Shown in pieces: positions 16,393-23,335 of a stretch of DNA of 64,000 bases. Position 1 is the stretch's first letter. The number at the start of each line of letters is the position of its first letter. Position numbers and translations under genes: made by a program. Source of the DNA: Colwellia sp. TT2012. Lineage in GTDB: Bacteria; Pseudomonadota; Gammaproteobacteria; Enterobacterales; Alteromonadaceae. The stretch spans positions 186,001-250,000 of the forward strand of contig NZ_LJYX01000002.1 of assembly GCF_001440345.1 (NCBI RefSeq). Reading direction: 5' to 3'. Below the pieces are notes generated by a model. That model saw nothing but the letters and a program-made list of their open reading frames with translations, searched no databases and was not told the DNA's origin.

Positions 16393-16512
16393 TCAGGGGT
16401 ATTTCATTGAACTGAGACCAAACAAATTACCTTCTGTATCCATACATACGCTTACCCAACCAAATTTTCCAATCGACATCTTAGGTCTAATCACATCCCC
16501 TTGAAAAACACC
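16393..16512 (-). pseudogene. C-terminal fragment of a VOC/glyoxalase-like protein
   Basis: Minus-strand reading gives VPGVFQGDVIRPKMSIGKFG then WVSVCMDTEGNLFGLSSMKYP and a stop. The pattern GKFG..xxxxDTEGNxFGLxSMK is the end of glyoxalase-like VOC proteins. The fragment begins right where the repeated transposase tail ends, so the upstream part of the gene was lost at the element border. Confidence 0.6.
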
Positions 16513-16835
16513 AGGCACCCACTCAAAATAAATAATACATAATATCAATAAATCTGCGTTATTGATTTATATTGAGCAGAGTTTTCTTTGATTTTCATTG
16601 TATCGAATAGAATATTAATAGTAATGCACAAAAACAGAAATTTCGTCCAATTTAAGGCACAACTAGCCTAAAGTGAGAAATTTATCTAGATGAGTTGTAT
16701 TGATTATTAAGCAACTAACTTTTGGGGAATTGACACTGTTGCTCGATTTTTTAAGTGCTGATGTTCGCAAAAATCCGTGAGTGCTTGCACTCTACCTACC
16801 GGACCATGAAAATATTGCCTAAACTGGCTGGTTCA
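16506..16835. repeat. Direct repeat, copy 1 (transposase 3' end plus downstream sequence)
   Basis: This segment matches 18932-19253 along its length, with roughly three quarters of bases identical by eye. It covers the last ~42 codons of the transposase (to stop) and about 200 bases beyond, including the shared blocks AATATCAATAAATC and ATGCACAAAAACAGA. Both copies stop at the same border, TTATTTTGAGT on the minus strand. Confidence 0.75.
16707..16832 (-). pseudogene. C-terminal fragment of REP-type transposase (copy 1)
   Basis: The minus strand encodes FRQYFHGPVGRVQALTDFCE then HQHLKNRATVSIPQKLVA and a stop, nearly the same as the end of the longer fragment at 19126. There is no open frame further upstream, so only the last ~42 codons survive. 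Confidence 0.7.
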
Positions 16836-17041
16836 TTAAAGCAGTCCTTGCTAGTGCTGAACTCTGGGCACACAATAAGGTGTATCAATTAAGCTTATTT
16901 GTTGTTTTCTTGCCGTTGCCAGAATAACTCTCAATGGAAAATTATTGATGATTATTCAAGCGTAGTGGATAGCACTCCTTATTTCCGTTTAAGTGGGTGT
17001 CTGCTATATTATTCGCTAAATACTTGTTCGGTAAATAGTGA
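16836..17041. other. Non-coding stretch downstream of the parA operon
   Basis: No gene or clear terminator was recognised between the small DNA-binding-like protein and the transposase fragment. Confidence 0.35.
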
Positions 17042-17434
17042 TTAATCAACCCCTGATTTGAGTAATCGGCTTAATTTTTTCTGTTGTTCCTCGTTACAAA
17101 GCTCATGAATCATAATTCTAAGGATATGAGATTTAGCTAAATGAGTCTCTTTGGCTAATAAATCTAACTGGGCAATAGCATCTTCACTTAAGGTAAATGT
17201 GGCATGACGCTTTGCTGGCTTAGATTTTTTTGATTGGTGTTCTGGCCTATTACTTTCTGCTGCCCGCGGCTGCTTAGCAAGAATAACGGCTTGTTCTAAG
17301 TTAAGATTTTCGCCACTGACCACTTTAGGCTTACCTATTGCGTAGTCTTCGGCATCAGAGATAAACTCATCAATCGTAAAGTTTTTCTTCTTAACTTTAC
17401 GATTATTAGATTTTTTTAAATCAATTAAACTCAT
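17042..17434 (-). CDS. Small partner protein of ParA, probable ribbon-helix-helix DNA-binding protein
   Basis: A 130-residue basic protein. The N-terminus carries SNNRKVKKKNFTIDEFISDA, the middle is a Lys/Gln-rich linker, and the last 55 residues (RHATFTLSEDAIAQLDLLAK, then ETHLAKSHILRIMIHEL) have the strand-helix-helix pattern of MetJ/Arc/CopG proteins. It overlaps the 3' end of the ParA gene by 14 bases, so the two are translationally coupled as in plasmid partition operons, where such a protein binds the centromere and stimulates ParA. No direct homologue is named here; the role is inferred from fold pattern and position. Confidence 0.6.
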   Translation of the reverse strand: MSLIDLKKSNNRKVKKKNFTIDEFISDAEDYAIGKPKVVSGENLNLEQAVILAKQPRAAESNRPEHQSKKSKPAKRHATFTLSEDAIAQLDLLAKETHLAKSHILRIMIHELCNEEQQKKLSRLLKSGVD

Positions 17435-18089
17435 GTGAGTCGTCCGGTTTCATCGCCATCAACTCCTCAGCAATGGCGATCATTTCAAGTGCTGCTTTGC
17501 CCTCAGGATCAAGTTCTATTACCGATGAACCTTGCTCTTCACTGTCATCATAAATATTACGGTTATAAGTGACTGCGTTAAGCACATTAATACCGTAAGA
17601 GCGACAAACTTCTTTCGCTTCTTCAATACGTTTTGCTTGGCTTGGCAGAGCTGGACATTGAGCAATAAGAAAGGAGGCTAACATCTTAGGATTAACCATT
17701 TTACAGGTACTGAGCATATCTTCCATGTGGGGCACAGTTTTTAAATCACGTCTTTTAGGTCTGAGTGGAATAACCACATGATCGGCTACTGACATTGACG
17801 CCCTTAGTGCTAAATTATCTTGACCACCACAATCAATGATCACGTAATCATAATGTTGATTTAAACTCAGTAAGTCATTGCGAATTTTACCATACAGTTG
17901 GATACAATTGATCGAAGGTAAGCTTGGATCCGTATTACGGACTTGAATCCAATCAGAAGTAGTTCGTTGTGGATCACAATCAACCATTAACACAATGGCT
18001 TTTTTATTACGGGCAAAATACACCGCTAAGTTTTGAGCAAGACAGCTTTTACCACTACCACCCTTTTCCCCACCCACTAATATCATCAT
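17421..18089 (-). CDS. ParA/MinD-family ATPase
   Basis: A 222-residue P-loop ATPase. Its deviant Walker A motif GGEKGGSGKSCLAQNLAVYF at 6-25 has the signature lysine, followed by switch I-like VDCDPQRTTSDW and Walker B YDYVIIDCGGQDN. Short ParA proteins without an N-terminal HTH segregate low-copy plasmids or position protein cargo by forming ATP-dependent patterns on DNA. AAAGGA precedes the ATG. The upstream 100 bases are very A/T-rich with AACAAC/GTTGTT inverted motifs that could hold the partition site. Flanking fragments and direct repeats suggest it came with a plasmid or island. A cellulose-type BcsQ role is less likely because no bcs genes are present. Confidence 0.78.
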   Translation of the reverse strand: MMILVGGEKGGSGKSCLAQNLAVYFARNKKAIVLMVDCDPQRTTSDWIQVRNTDPSLPSINCIQLYGKIRNDLLSLNQHYDYVIIDCGGQDNLALRASMSVADHVVIPLRPKRRDLKTVPHMEDMLSTCKMVNPKMLASFLIAQCPALPSQAKRIEEAKEVCRSYGINVLNAVTYNRNIYDDSEEQGSSVIELDPEGKAALEMIAIAEELMAMKPDDSHEFN

Positions 18090-18194
18090 TTACTATTTTC
18101 CTTTTCACCCTATGTGAACAACAACATATTAATTATAGTTCAAACAATTTAAGTTGTTAATATTTATTACATTACTACAATGCCATGATTTACC

Positions 18195-18500
18195 TTAGAT
18201 TTCTAATATTAAAGCAATCTCAAACCAGTCGTTTTCCTGCTTAATACAGCGTAATACTTTACCTTCTAGTTTTTGACTATTAGGATTAGCGGCTTTAAAT
18301 AACACCGTGATCGCAGTTGACACCGCAATAGCTTCATCACAATCAAGTTTTAAACCGCCTCGAGAGAAATCTAAACAAACAATTTTTTTCTTTTTATGAA
18401 GTCCATTCTCGTCTTGCCAAGTGATATCAACTAACTCTTTTTCCATGTCGAGACGAAATGACTTTCGGCGCTCTACTTCGTTATTACTGCTTTCGGTCAT
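18195..18500 (-). CDS. PilZ domain protein (putative c-di-GMP receptor)
   Basis: A 101-residue single-domain protein with both c-di-GMP-binding motifs: RRKSFR (RRxxxR) at 11-16 and DFSRGG (DxSxxG) at 44-49, followed by the LKLDCDE strand of the PilZ barrel. ATG at 18500 is preferred over 18524 because AAGGAA lies about 6 bases upstream of it. It is about 100 bases upstream of parA on the same strand, so the ParA operon and this gene may share transcription. Six other regulators of c-di-GMP type are not needed to explain it, but two diguanylate cyclases lie elsewhere in the window. The target is unknown. Confidence 0.82.
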   Translation of the reverse strand: MTESSNNEVERRKSFRLDMEKELVDITWQDENGLHKKKKIVCLDFSRGGLKLDCDEAIAVSTAITVLFKAANPNSQKLEGKVLRCIKQENDWFEIALILEI

Positions 18501-18612
18501 GAGATGTTCCTTATTAACTGTCATTAAGAGGCACTCAAATTAACTGGCATTTCGCTTTGTTGCAACATTTTATTTGTGCAATTTCTAAAGTTATCATTAA
18601 TCCCTTGCAAAT

Positions 18613-18927
18613 CTATTTACTCATCGCTGATAGATAACCGTGTTCCGCAAAAGAATAACACCGAGGATCAGCAACAATCATATGATCCAAAACTCGGACA
18701 TCAATTAAATCAAGTGCTTGTTCAAGCCTAGTGGTTATTTGTTTATCGGCAATACTCAGCAATTCATGATGGAGATTGTGAGTTAAAATGACTGTGGCTG
18801 CGCGATGTTTTAGTGCTTGCTCGACCACAATTCGAGGATAAACGGCGGCAGCATCTATAGTGCCAAAAACTAAAGCCTTAAATTTTAATACTTGTTGTTG
18901 GTTATCTATAAACATCACCGCAAACAA
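18613..18927 (-). pseudogene. C-terminal fragment of a RadC/YeeS-like JAB-domain protein
   Basis: The 104-residue frame matches the second half of RadC-family proteins: FAVMFIDNQQQVLKFKALVF, GTIDAAAVYPRIVVEQAL, and the end VRVLDHMIVADPRCYSFAEHG. The conserved metal motif HNHPSGxxxPSxxD has become HNLHHELLSIAD, losing the PSG block, and the N-terminal part is missing. It is cut at the same border sequence as the VOC fragment. It is unlikely to be functional. Such short RadC relatives are typical cargo of islands and plasmids. Confidence 0.7.
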
Positions 18928-18931
18928 AACA

Positions 18932-19253
18932 CCTACTCAAAATAATTAATACCTAATATCAATAAATCATCGTACTGATTTACATTGGCCCGAATTTTAC
19001 TTTGATTATTATGGTGACGAATAGGGTATGTATACAAATGCACAAAAACAGAGATTTCATCCAATTTAAGGCATAACTAGCCTTAAATGAGTCATTTATC
19101 TATAGGGATCATATTCATATAATGATTAAGCAAGTAACTTTTGGCAAATTGACACCGTTGCCCGTTTTTTTAAGTGTTGATGTTCACAAAAATCCGTAAG
19201 TGCTTGCGCTCTGCCCACTGCGCCATGGAAACATTGTCTAAACTGGGTGGTTA
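18932..19253. repeat. Direct repeat, copy 2 (transposase 3' end plus downstream sequence)
   Basis: Partner of the repeat at 16506-16835 in the same orientation. The two copies bracket the ParA/partner/PilZ/RadC group, giving a unit of about 2.4 kb between repeats. Confidence 0.75.
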
Positions 19254-19598
19254 ATACTAACCAGTTTTGGGTACTAATGACTAAGCGGGTTAATATTTCA
19301 GGTTGGGCTTTGTCTATATAACTGCGTTTATCGGCTCGAATACAACGGCCGGTTAAATCAAGCAATTGGATATAGTCACTTAATTCAAACGGTAAACCTG
19401 TAGGCATGTTCTTTCTTGGGTTACCGATAAAGGGCAGTAGTTGTTGGGCTTGTTGCCCTTTAACTGCGGCTTTTATCCGTCGTTGAATACTGGTGTACTT
19501 GGATGTTTCTGGGGTTTTAGCTACCTTAGCTCTAATCGGGTTTAAATCGACATAAGCCATACAGGCTATTAACGCGGCTTCATCAAGCAAGGCTTTAA
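19126..19598 (-). pseudogene. C-terminal part of REP-type transposase fused to IS66 remnant
   Basis: From KALLDEAALIACMAYVDLNP onward the frame is the C-terminal half of a RAYT-type transposase, ending HQHLKKRATVSICQKLLA. The first 18 codons of the same open frame (ANDINPYNYFLHLF) instead belong to the end of an IS66 transposase, so the frame is a chimera joined at a short shared stretch (FK-ALL). The transposase N-terminus is absent; a matching N-terminal fragment ending at ALLDEAA lies at 15995-16276 on the other strand. Confidence 0.7.
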
Positions 19599-20985
19599 AC
19601 AAATGTAGGAAGTAATTATAAGGGTTGATGTCATTGGCTCGACACGTCATTACGATGCTATAAAGTGTGGCACTTGCTTATGCACCATTAAGCGATTTTG
19701 AGAATAACCAATTTTTTCTACCCGTAGTAAAAGGCCTAATATCTCGCTCGGTGATATTATTATCAATCCCTAAGTGACCATCATCAACATACCGAATTAG
19801 CTTATGCCACTGATTGAGGTTGTATTTTATCGCTTTGCCAATATAGCTTCTCGCAAGGACTTTATCACTTGCTTCATCAAGCCATGCCTTGAATTTAATT
19901 AAAATTGGCAACGCTTTTTCTTGTCGTAACTGATACCGCTCTTGTGGGGATAATTGTTTATTTCTGGCTTGGGTTTCCAGTTTGTATAATTTGCCCATAA
20001 AGCTAATAGCTTTATGGGCACGGCCTTTATTTTTCGATTCTGTTTTTAGTGCCTCATCATATTTACGTCTGGCATGTGCCCAACACCCGACAGGAATAAC
20101 CCCTTCAATACCGTTATACACACTGTACATCACACTGTAAATACCCTTGATATCCTGCTAGTAATTCTTCAGCACAAGCACGACTACGCCTCGCTTGATA
20201 ATCATAAATAACCACAACTTGTTCGCTTACTTCATTACTGCGATATACCCACATTTGTGAGTTGCTGCTTGGATTGTACCTTCATCTAAGACTTGTACAC
20301 GCGTTTCGTCCGCGCATAAACTGTACTCGTTAAGTGAGTGTCGTTGCATCGCTTTTACTAATGGCTTGATGAGAATGCCGGCTTTAATGCACCAGTTCGC
20401 TAATGTTCCTCGTGATAAACTTAAACCGCCACGTCCAAAGATATCAACGAGACGATAAAGCGGTAGTGCATCATAGTATTTGGCGGTAACAACCGCGGCA
20501 AGTGCTTCTGGACTAGCGATGCTACCCGGAATAGGTTGCTGGGGTTTAGGGGCGGTAATTATTTTACTGGTCAGTTGCTCGTGCTCACAACATCTACAAG
20601 CATACTTGAATTACTTATGCTTGATCACAGTAATTTTGGCCGGAATGATTTTAACTTGCTCGCTGTCTTCGCTGCCACATTGATGCATTTGTTCACCGCA
20701 GCATGGACAATCTAGCTCAGTTAATCTGTGCTCAATCACTTCTCGTTCAAAATGCTCTGCCAGTGTTTGTTTACCTTTCTTATGGTGCTTAGCTGGCTCT
20801 GTCGTTTTATGCTGCTTGGCTTCATTGAATGTGCCCCGTGGCGTTTTTTACTTTTTCGTCCGTATTTTTGTGATTGTCTTAATTTTAATTCGGCAAGTAA
20901 ATGGTCAATCCGCGCTTGCATTTCAACTTTATCTTCTTGCCATGCCGCCTTTAGCTGCACTGGCAACGAATAAATTGCAATCAAG
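19599..20985 (-). pseudogene. IS66-family transposase (TnpC-type), degenerate
   Basis: Pieces of an IS66 transposase occur in order in different frames: N-terminal QEDKVEMQARIDHLLAELKL near 20900, a Cys-rich zinc-finger-like block near 20600-20700 and the DDE-region piece VGCWAHARRKYDEALKTES to DNNITERDIRPFTTGRKNWL (20133-19678). The last piece ends in a TAA where relatives have Lys, after which ASATLYSIVMTCRANDINPY continues in the same frame. Frameshifts at about 20135-20735 also break it. No tnpA/tnpB partners or IS ends were recognised. Confidence 0.8.
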
Positions 20986-21136
20986 TATGGGTACTAGCTA
21001 CGACCAGTGTGATGATGTTACGTGGTAGACGAGTGCGCTGGCATCAGGTGAAACACTTAATGTTCTCTGCCTTTTATTGGTTCAGCTATGTGCGCTATCT
21101 AGTGGTATTTATGTGCTTTGCCATGTTAATTAAGTA
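20941..21136 (+). pseudogene. Broken second copy of TSUP permease gene
   Basis: This stretch repeats 7019-7165 of the TSUP gene (PPLAALATNKLQSSMG and MMLRGRRVRWHQVK) and then jumps to its last codons (YLVVFMCFAMLIKY, matching 7584-7632), so about 420 bases are deleted. Small changes also break the frame. Its left border coincides with the start of the IS66 remnant. Confidence 0.8.
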
Positions 21137-21496
21137 TATACCCGTAACCATTCAATATGCATGTTTCAGAGTGCTTGAGCAATTTCAATGCAAGGCGCTG
21201 TGATGAAATAATGGTTGTTCAGGAGAATATGCTCAGGATAATTGCTCCTGCATTATCCGTATAAGGTACTTCCTGTACCGTCTGCATTCTCTAATAAGGC
21301 TACATCCATGTCGCGTCATTATGAGTTACAGCAACGATGAAGTGATGTTGCTCAAACGCTTCTTTGATGGGTTTAAAATGACTTTATACCGCGTTAACTA
21401 ATTAAACCATAGAATGACTATGCTTCCATTATTTCCCTTGCCTAAAGCCCTTTTAATTCCCACTGAAATCGAGCACTTTGAATGGTGACGGGTATA
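21137..21496. mobile_element. MITE-like element, 360 bp, with 19-bp inverted ends
   Basis: TATACCCGTAACCATTCAA at the left and TTGAATGGTGACGGGTATA at the right are inverted repeats with 18 of 19 matches. The element splits the duplicated TSUP 3' end from its downstream sequence, so it was inserted after the duplication. A TA is duplicated at the edges. No protein is encoded. A partial copy of its left end is at 22901-22978. Confidence 0.75.
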
Positions 21497-21575
21497 TAAC
21501 TGCTTAATTATTTTGTGGTGTGATTTATTGCATCATTTTACCGATAGCTTGTGACAATTCAGGCTCAGTGGCTAA
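21497..21575. repeat. Duplicate of the TSUP/antiporter intergenic region and antiporter 3' end
   Basis: This matches 7640-7713, which spans the end of the TSUP gene, the 17-base gap and the last ~50 bases of the antiporter, with few differences. It shows that the segment copied here contained both convergent gene ends. Confidence 0.8.
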
Positions 21576-21648
21576 TAAAAAAACACCAGACATATATGGA
21601 CGCTATATTTCTTATCGCTGAGGCTCTTAAGGACAATGAATAGCTTAA

Positions 21649-21673
21649 ATAACTCATCATAACGATGAGTTAT
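21649..21673 (-). terminator. Hairpin downstream of MetF-like gene
   Basis: ATAACTCATC and GATGAGTTAT form a 10-bp perfect stem with a 5-base loop, 22 bases after the stop of the MetF-like gene on the minus strand. The T tract is weak. Confidence 0.5.
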
Positions 21674-21694
21674 GCTGGTAAATATTTGGGGGTG

Positions 21695-22669
21695 TTATGT
21701 ATTTAAAGCCGCCAATTCTTTTTTCGCTAAAAAATTATCCATTTTTGAACGTAATAACTTATATAACAAAATTGAGCCGTCTATTTCTTCTTTACGATTA
21801 GTTAAGCTCTCAATATTTAAACCTAAAGGTAAATCATAAGGGATGACGGCATCTAAAATTTGCTGCAAGCTATTGACGCAAATGCGAATTGATTCATACA
21901 AAGGGTTTTTGGCATTAAGAATACGTAAACTGGTCGCCTCGGGAACATTGACGCCTAACCAGTCAATAAATTCTAAGGTTTTTTCACTACCACAGGGGGA
22001 GAATGTTAAGATCAAGCGTTGTGGTTTTAAGCCTTGTTTTTGGCATTCAATGGCATAACGGGTAAGCAAGTCTATGGTTGCTTGTGGATTGTATATGGCT
22101 TGAGAAATAAAGAAACTACAGCCTTGTTGGTGTTTGGAAATTAAGCGCTCATGTTCATTTTTTTTATTAGCATGGCGCTCGGCAATAGTAACACCACCAA
22201 TGAAAAAATCATGGGGGTTATCAACTAAAGTTTGATATGCCCTAGCCAAAGATAAGGAAACTTTATTCTCCCTCGACGGACTACCAACCAGCACTACATC
22301 TCTGACGCCATATTTTTGCCACGCTTCGTTTGCCCATTCATTAAAGTCATCACTATTGGATTGAGTAACGCTTTTATAAGTAATGACTGGACGATTAGAT
22401 TTTTTATTCAATATAGAAGAATAAAGCCTAGTGTCATGGGTTGATTTGAATGGGAAAGGTCTGGGTTTACTAATACGCGAATTTTCATCTTGAATGTCAT
22501 AAACAATTAGGCCATCAAAGTCGATATCACTGACACGTTCAAGTAGCTTATCGGCAATTTCAGCCACTTTATCAAGTGGGGTATCACTTTTTGGCGGTGT
22601 GGTGCCGATAAAGTAGACACCGCGATTAATATCATTATATCTGGCTTGTAGCTCTGAGTGCGTAGTCAA
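21695..22669 (-). CDS. MetF-like methylenetetrahydrofolate reductase family protein
   Basis: A 324-residue soluble protein. GVYFIGTTPPKSDTP at 18-32 and the block DFDGLIVYDIQDENSRISKP, followed by PRPFPF, match the divergent MTHFR-like family rather than classical MetF. A TIM-barrel layout is expected, with FIGGVTIAERH and FFISQAIYNPQATIDLL equivalent to MetF barrel strands. The family is linked to reduction of 5,10-methylene-THF, but this divergent branch may lack that exact activity. It is a single gene bordered by degenerate sequence on both sides and shows no operon partner. Confidence 0.65.
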   Translation of the reverse strand: MTTHSELQARYNDINRGVYFIGTTPPKSDTPLDKVAEIADKLLERVSDIDFDGLIVYDIQDENSRISKPRPFPFKSTHDTRLYSSILNKKSNRPVITYKSVTQSNSDDFNEWANEAWQKYGVRDVVLVGSPSRENKVSLSLARAYQTLVDNPHDFFIGGVTIAERHANKKNEHERLISKHQQGCSFFISQAIYNPQATIDLLTRYAIECQKQGLKPQRLILTFSPCGSEKTLEFIDWLGVNVPEATSLRILNAKNPLYESIRICVNSLQQILDAVIPYDLPLGLNIESLTNRKEEIDGSILLYKLLRSKMDNFLAKKELAALNT

Positions 22670-22841
22670 AATGTTACTTCTTTGTTTGTTTTTGGATGTT
22701 TAGGTGTTTAGATGGCTATATACTCATTCAAATAGCCGCTTTTGTCAACTATTAAAGTAATACCATTCAGCATAAAGAAGTGATCACTTAGAACGGCATG
22801 GACGACATTAGAACAATCAAAATAGGTGTAGTTATCGAAGC

Positions 22842-23144
22842 CTATTTTGTGACGTTATCATGTTGTTCCATGTGTTCCCAAAGGACGAGTTTTAAAGGCT
22901 TATACCCGTTACCATTCAAGATGCATGTTTCAGAGTGCTTGAGCAATTTCAATTCAAGGCGCTGTGATGAAATAATGATTGGTATAACAGTGCCTCGGAT
23001 ACGACCCACCCAAGACCAATTTTTTCGATGGTTTAAATCATGGGGTTTTAAAAATCGCGTCAGATAAAATAATAGGTTGGCAATTAGCAGGCAAACACCG
23101 CTTAATAAACCATAGCTTTTGCCTTGGCTATTAATAAGCATCAT
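22842..23144 (-). pseudogene. Hypothetical membrane-protein remnant overlapping a repeat element
   Basis: An open 100-codon frame starts with one hydrophobic segment (SYGLLSGVCLLIANLLFYLT). From about codon 53 it reads through the partial MITE at 22901-22978, and similar translations arise wherever such elements lie. I do not recognise the N-terminal part. It is either a small gene truncated by the element or not a gene. Confidence 0.3.
22901..22978. mobile_element. Partial copy of the TATACCCGT MITE (left end)
   Basis: About 78 bases match 21137-21214 with only a few differences, from TATACCCGT through CTGTGATGAAATAATG. The right end is not present nearby. Confidence 0.75.
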
Positions 23145-23236
23145 GGCACCAGCTTTACGATAAGAAGATCGTTGTGTGGCTATAATGCTAGCCAGTTAGC
23201 TAATAATGCGGTAAGGCGATTACTCCTTTTGAGTTT

Positions 23237-23274
23237 ATTTCGCTTAACTTAACAGGAGTTAAGTTAAGCGAAAT
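23237..23274. other. Perfect 16-bp stem-loop downstream of the MCE operon
   Basis: ATTTCGCTTAACTTAA and its exact complement enclose the loop CAGGAG. It lies 62 bases after the stop of the MCE gene, but no T tract follows on the minus strand. It may stabilise the 3' end of the transcript or act with rho. Confidence 0.5.
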
Positions 23275-23335
23275 GAGAAAGTCGCCAAATTACACCGTTG
23301 TCGGCAATAAAAATGTAAGCAATTAATTAATGCTT

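Noticed and set aside
17421-18500. Cellulose-synthesis BcsQ with a PilZ partner
   Set aside because: No bcsA, bcsB or other cellulose genes are present, and the overlapping RHH-like gene fits a plasmid partition pair better.
18613-18927. Functional RadC-like gene
   Set aside because: The N-terminal part is missing, the HxHPSG motif is destroyed and the reading frame begins at an element border.
21009-21203. Short open frame with TSUP-like residues
   Set aside because: It is part of the broken duplicate of the TSUP gene and runs into the MITE.
22798-23067. Open frame of 89 codons on the + strand
   Set aside because: It runs antisense through the partial MITE and lacks a ribosome site.
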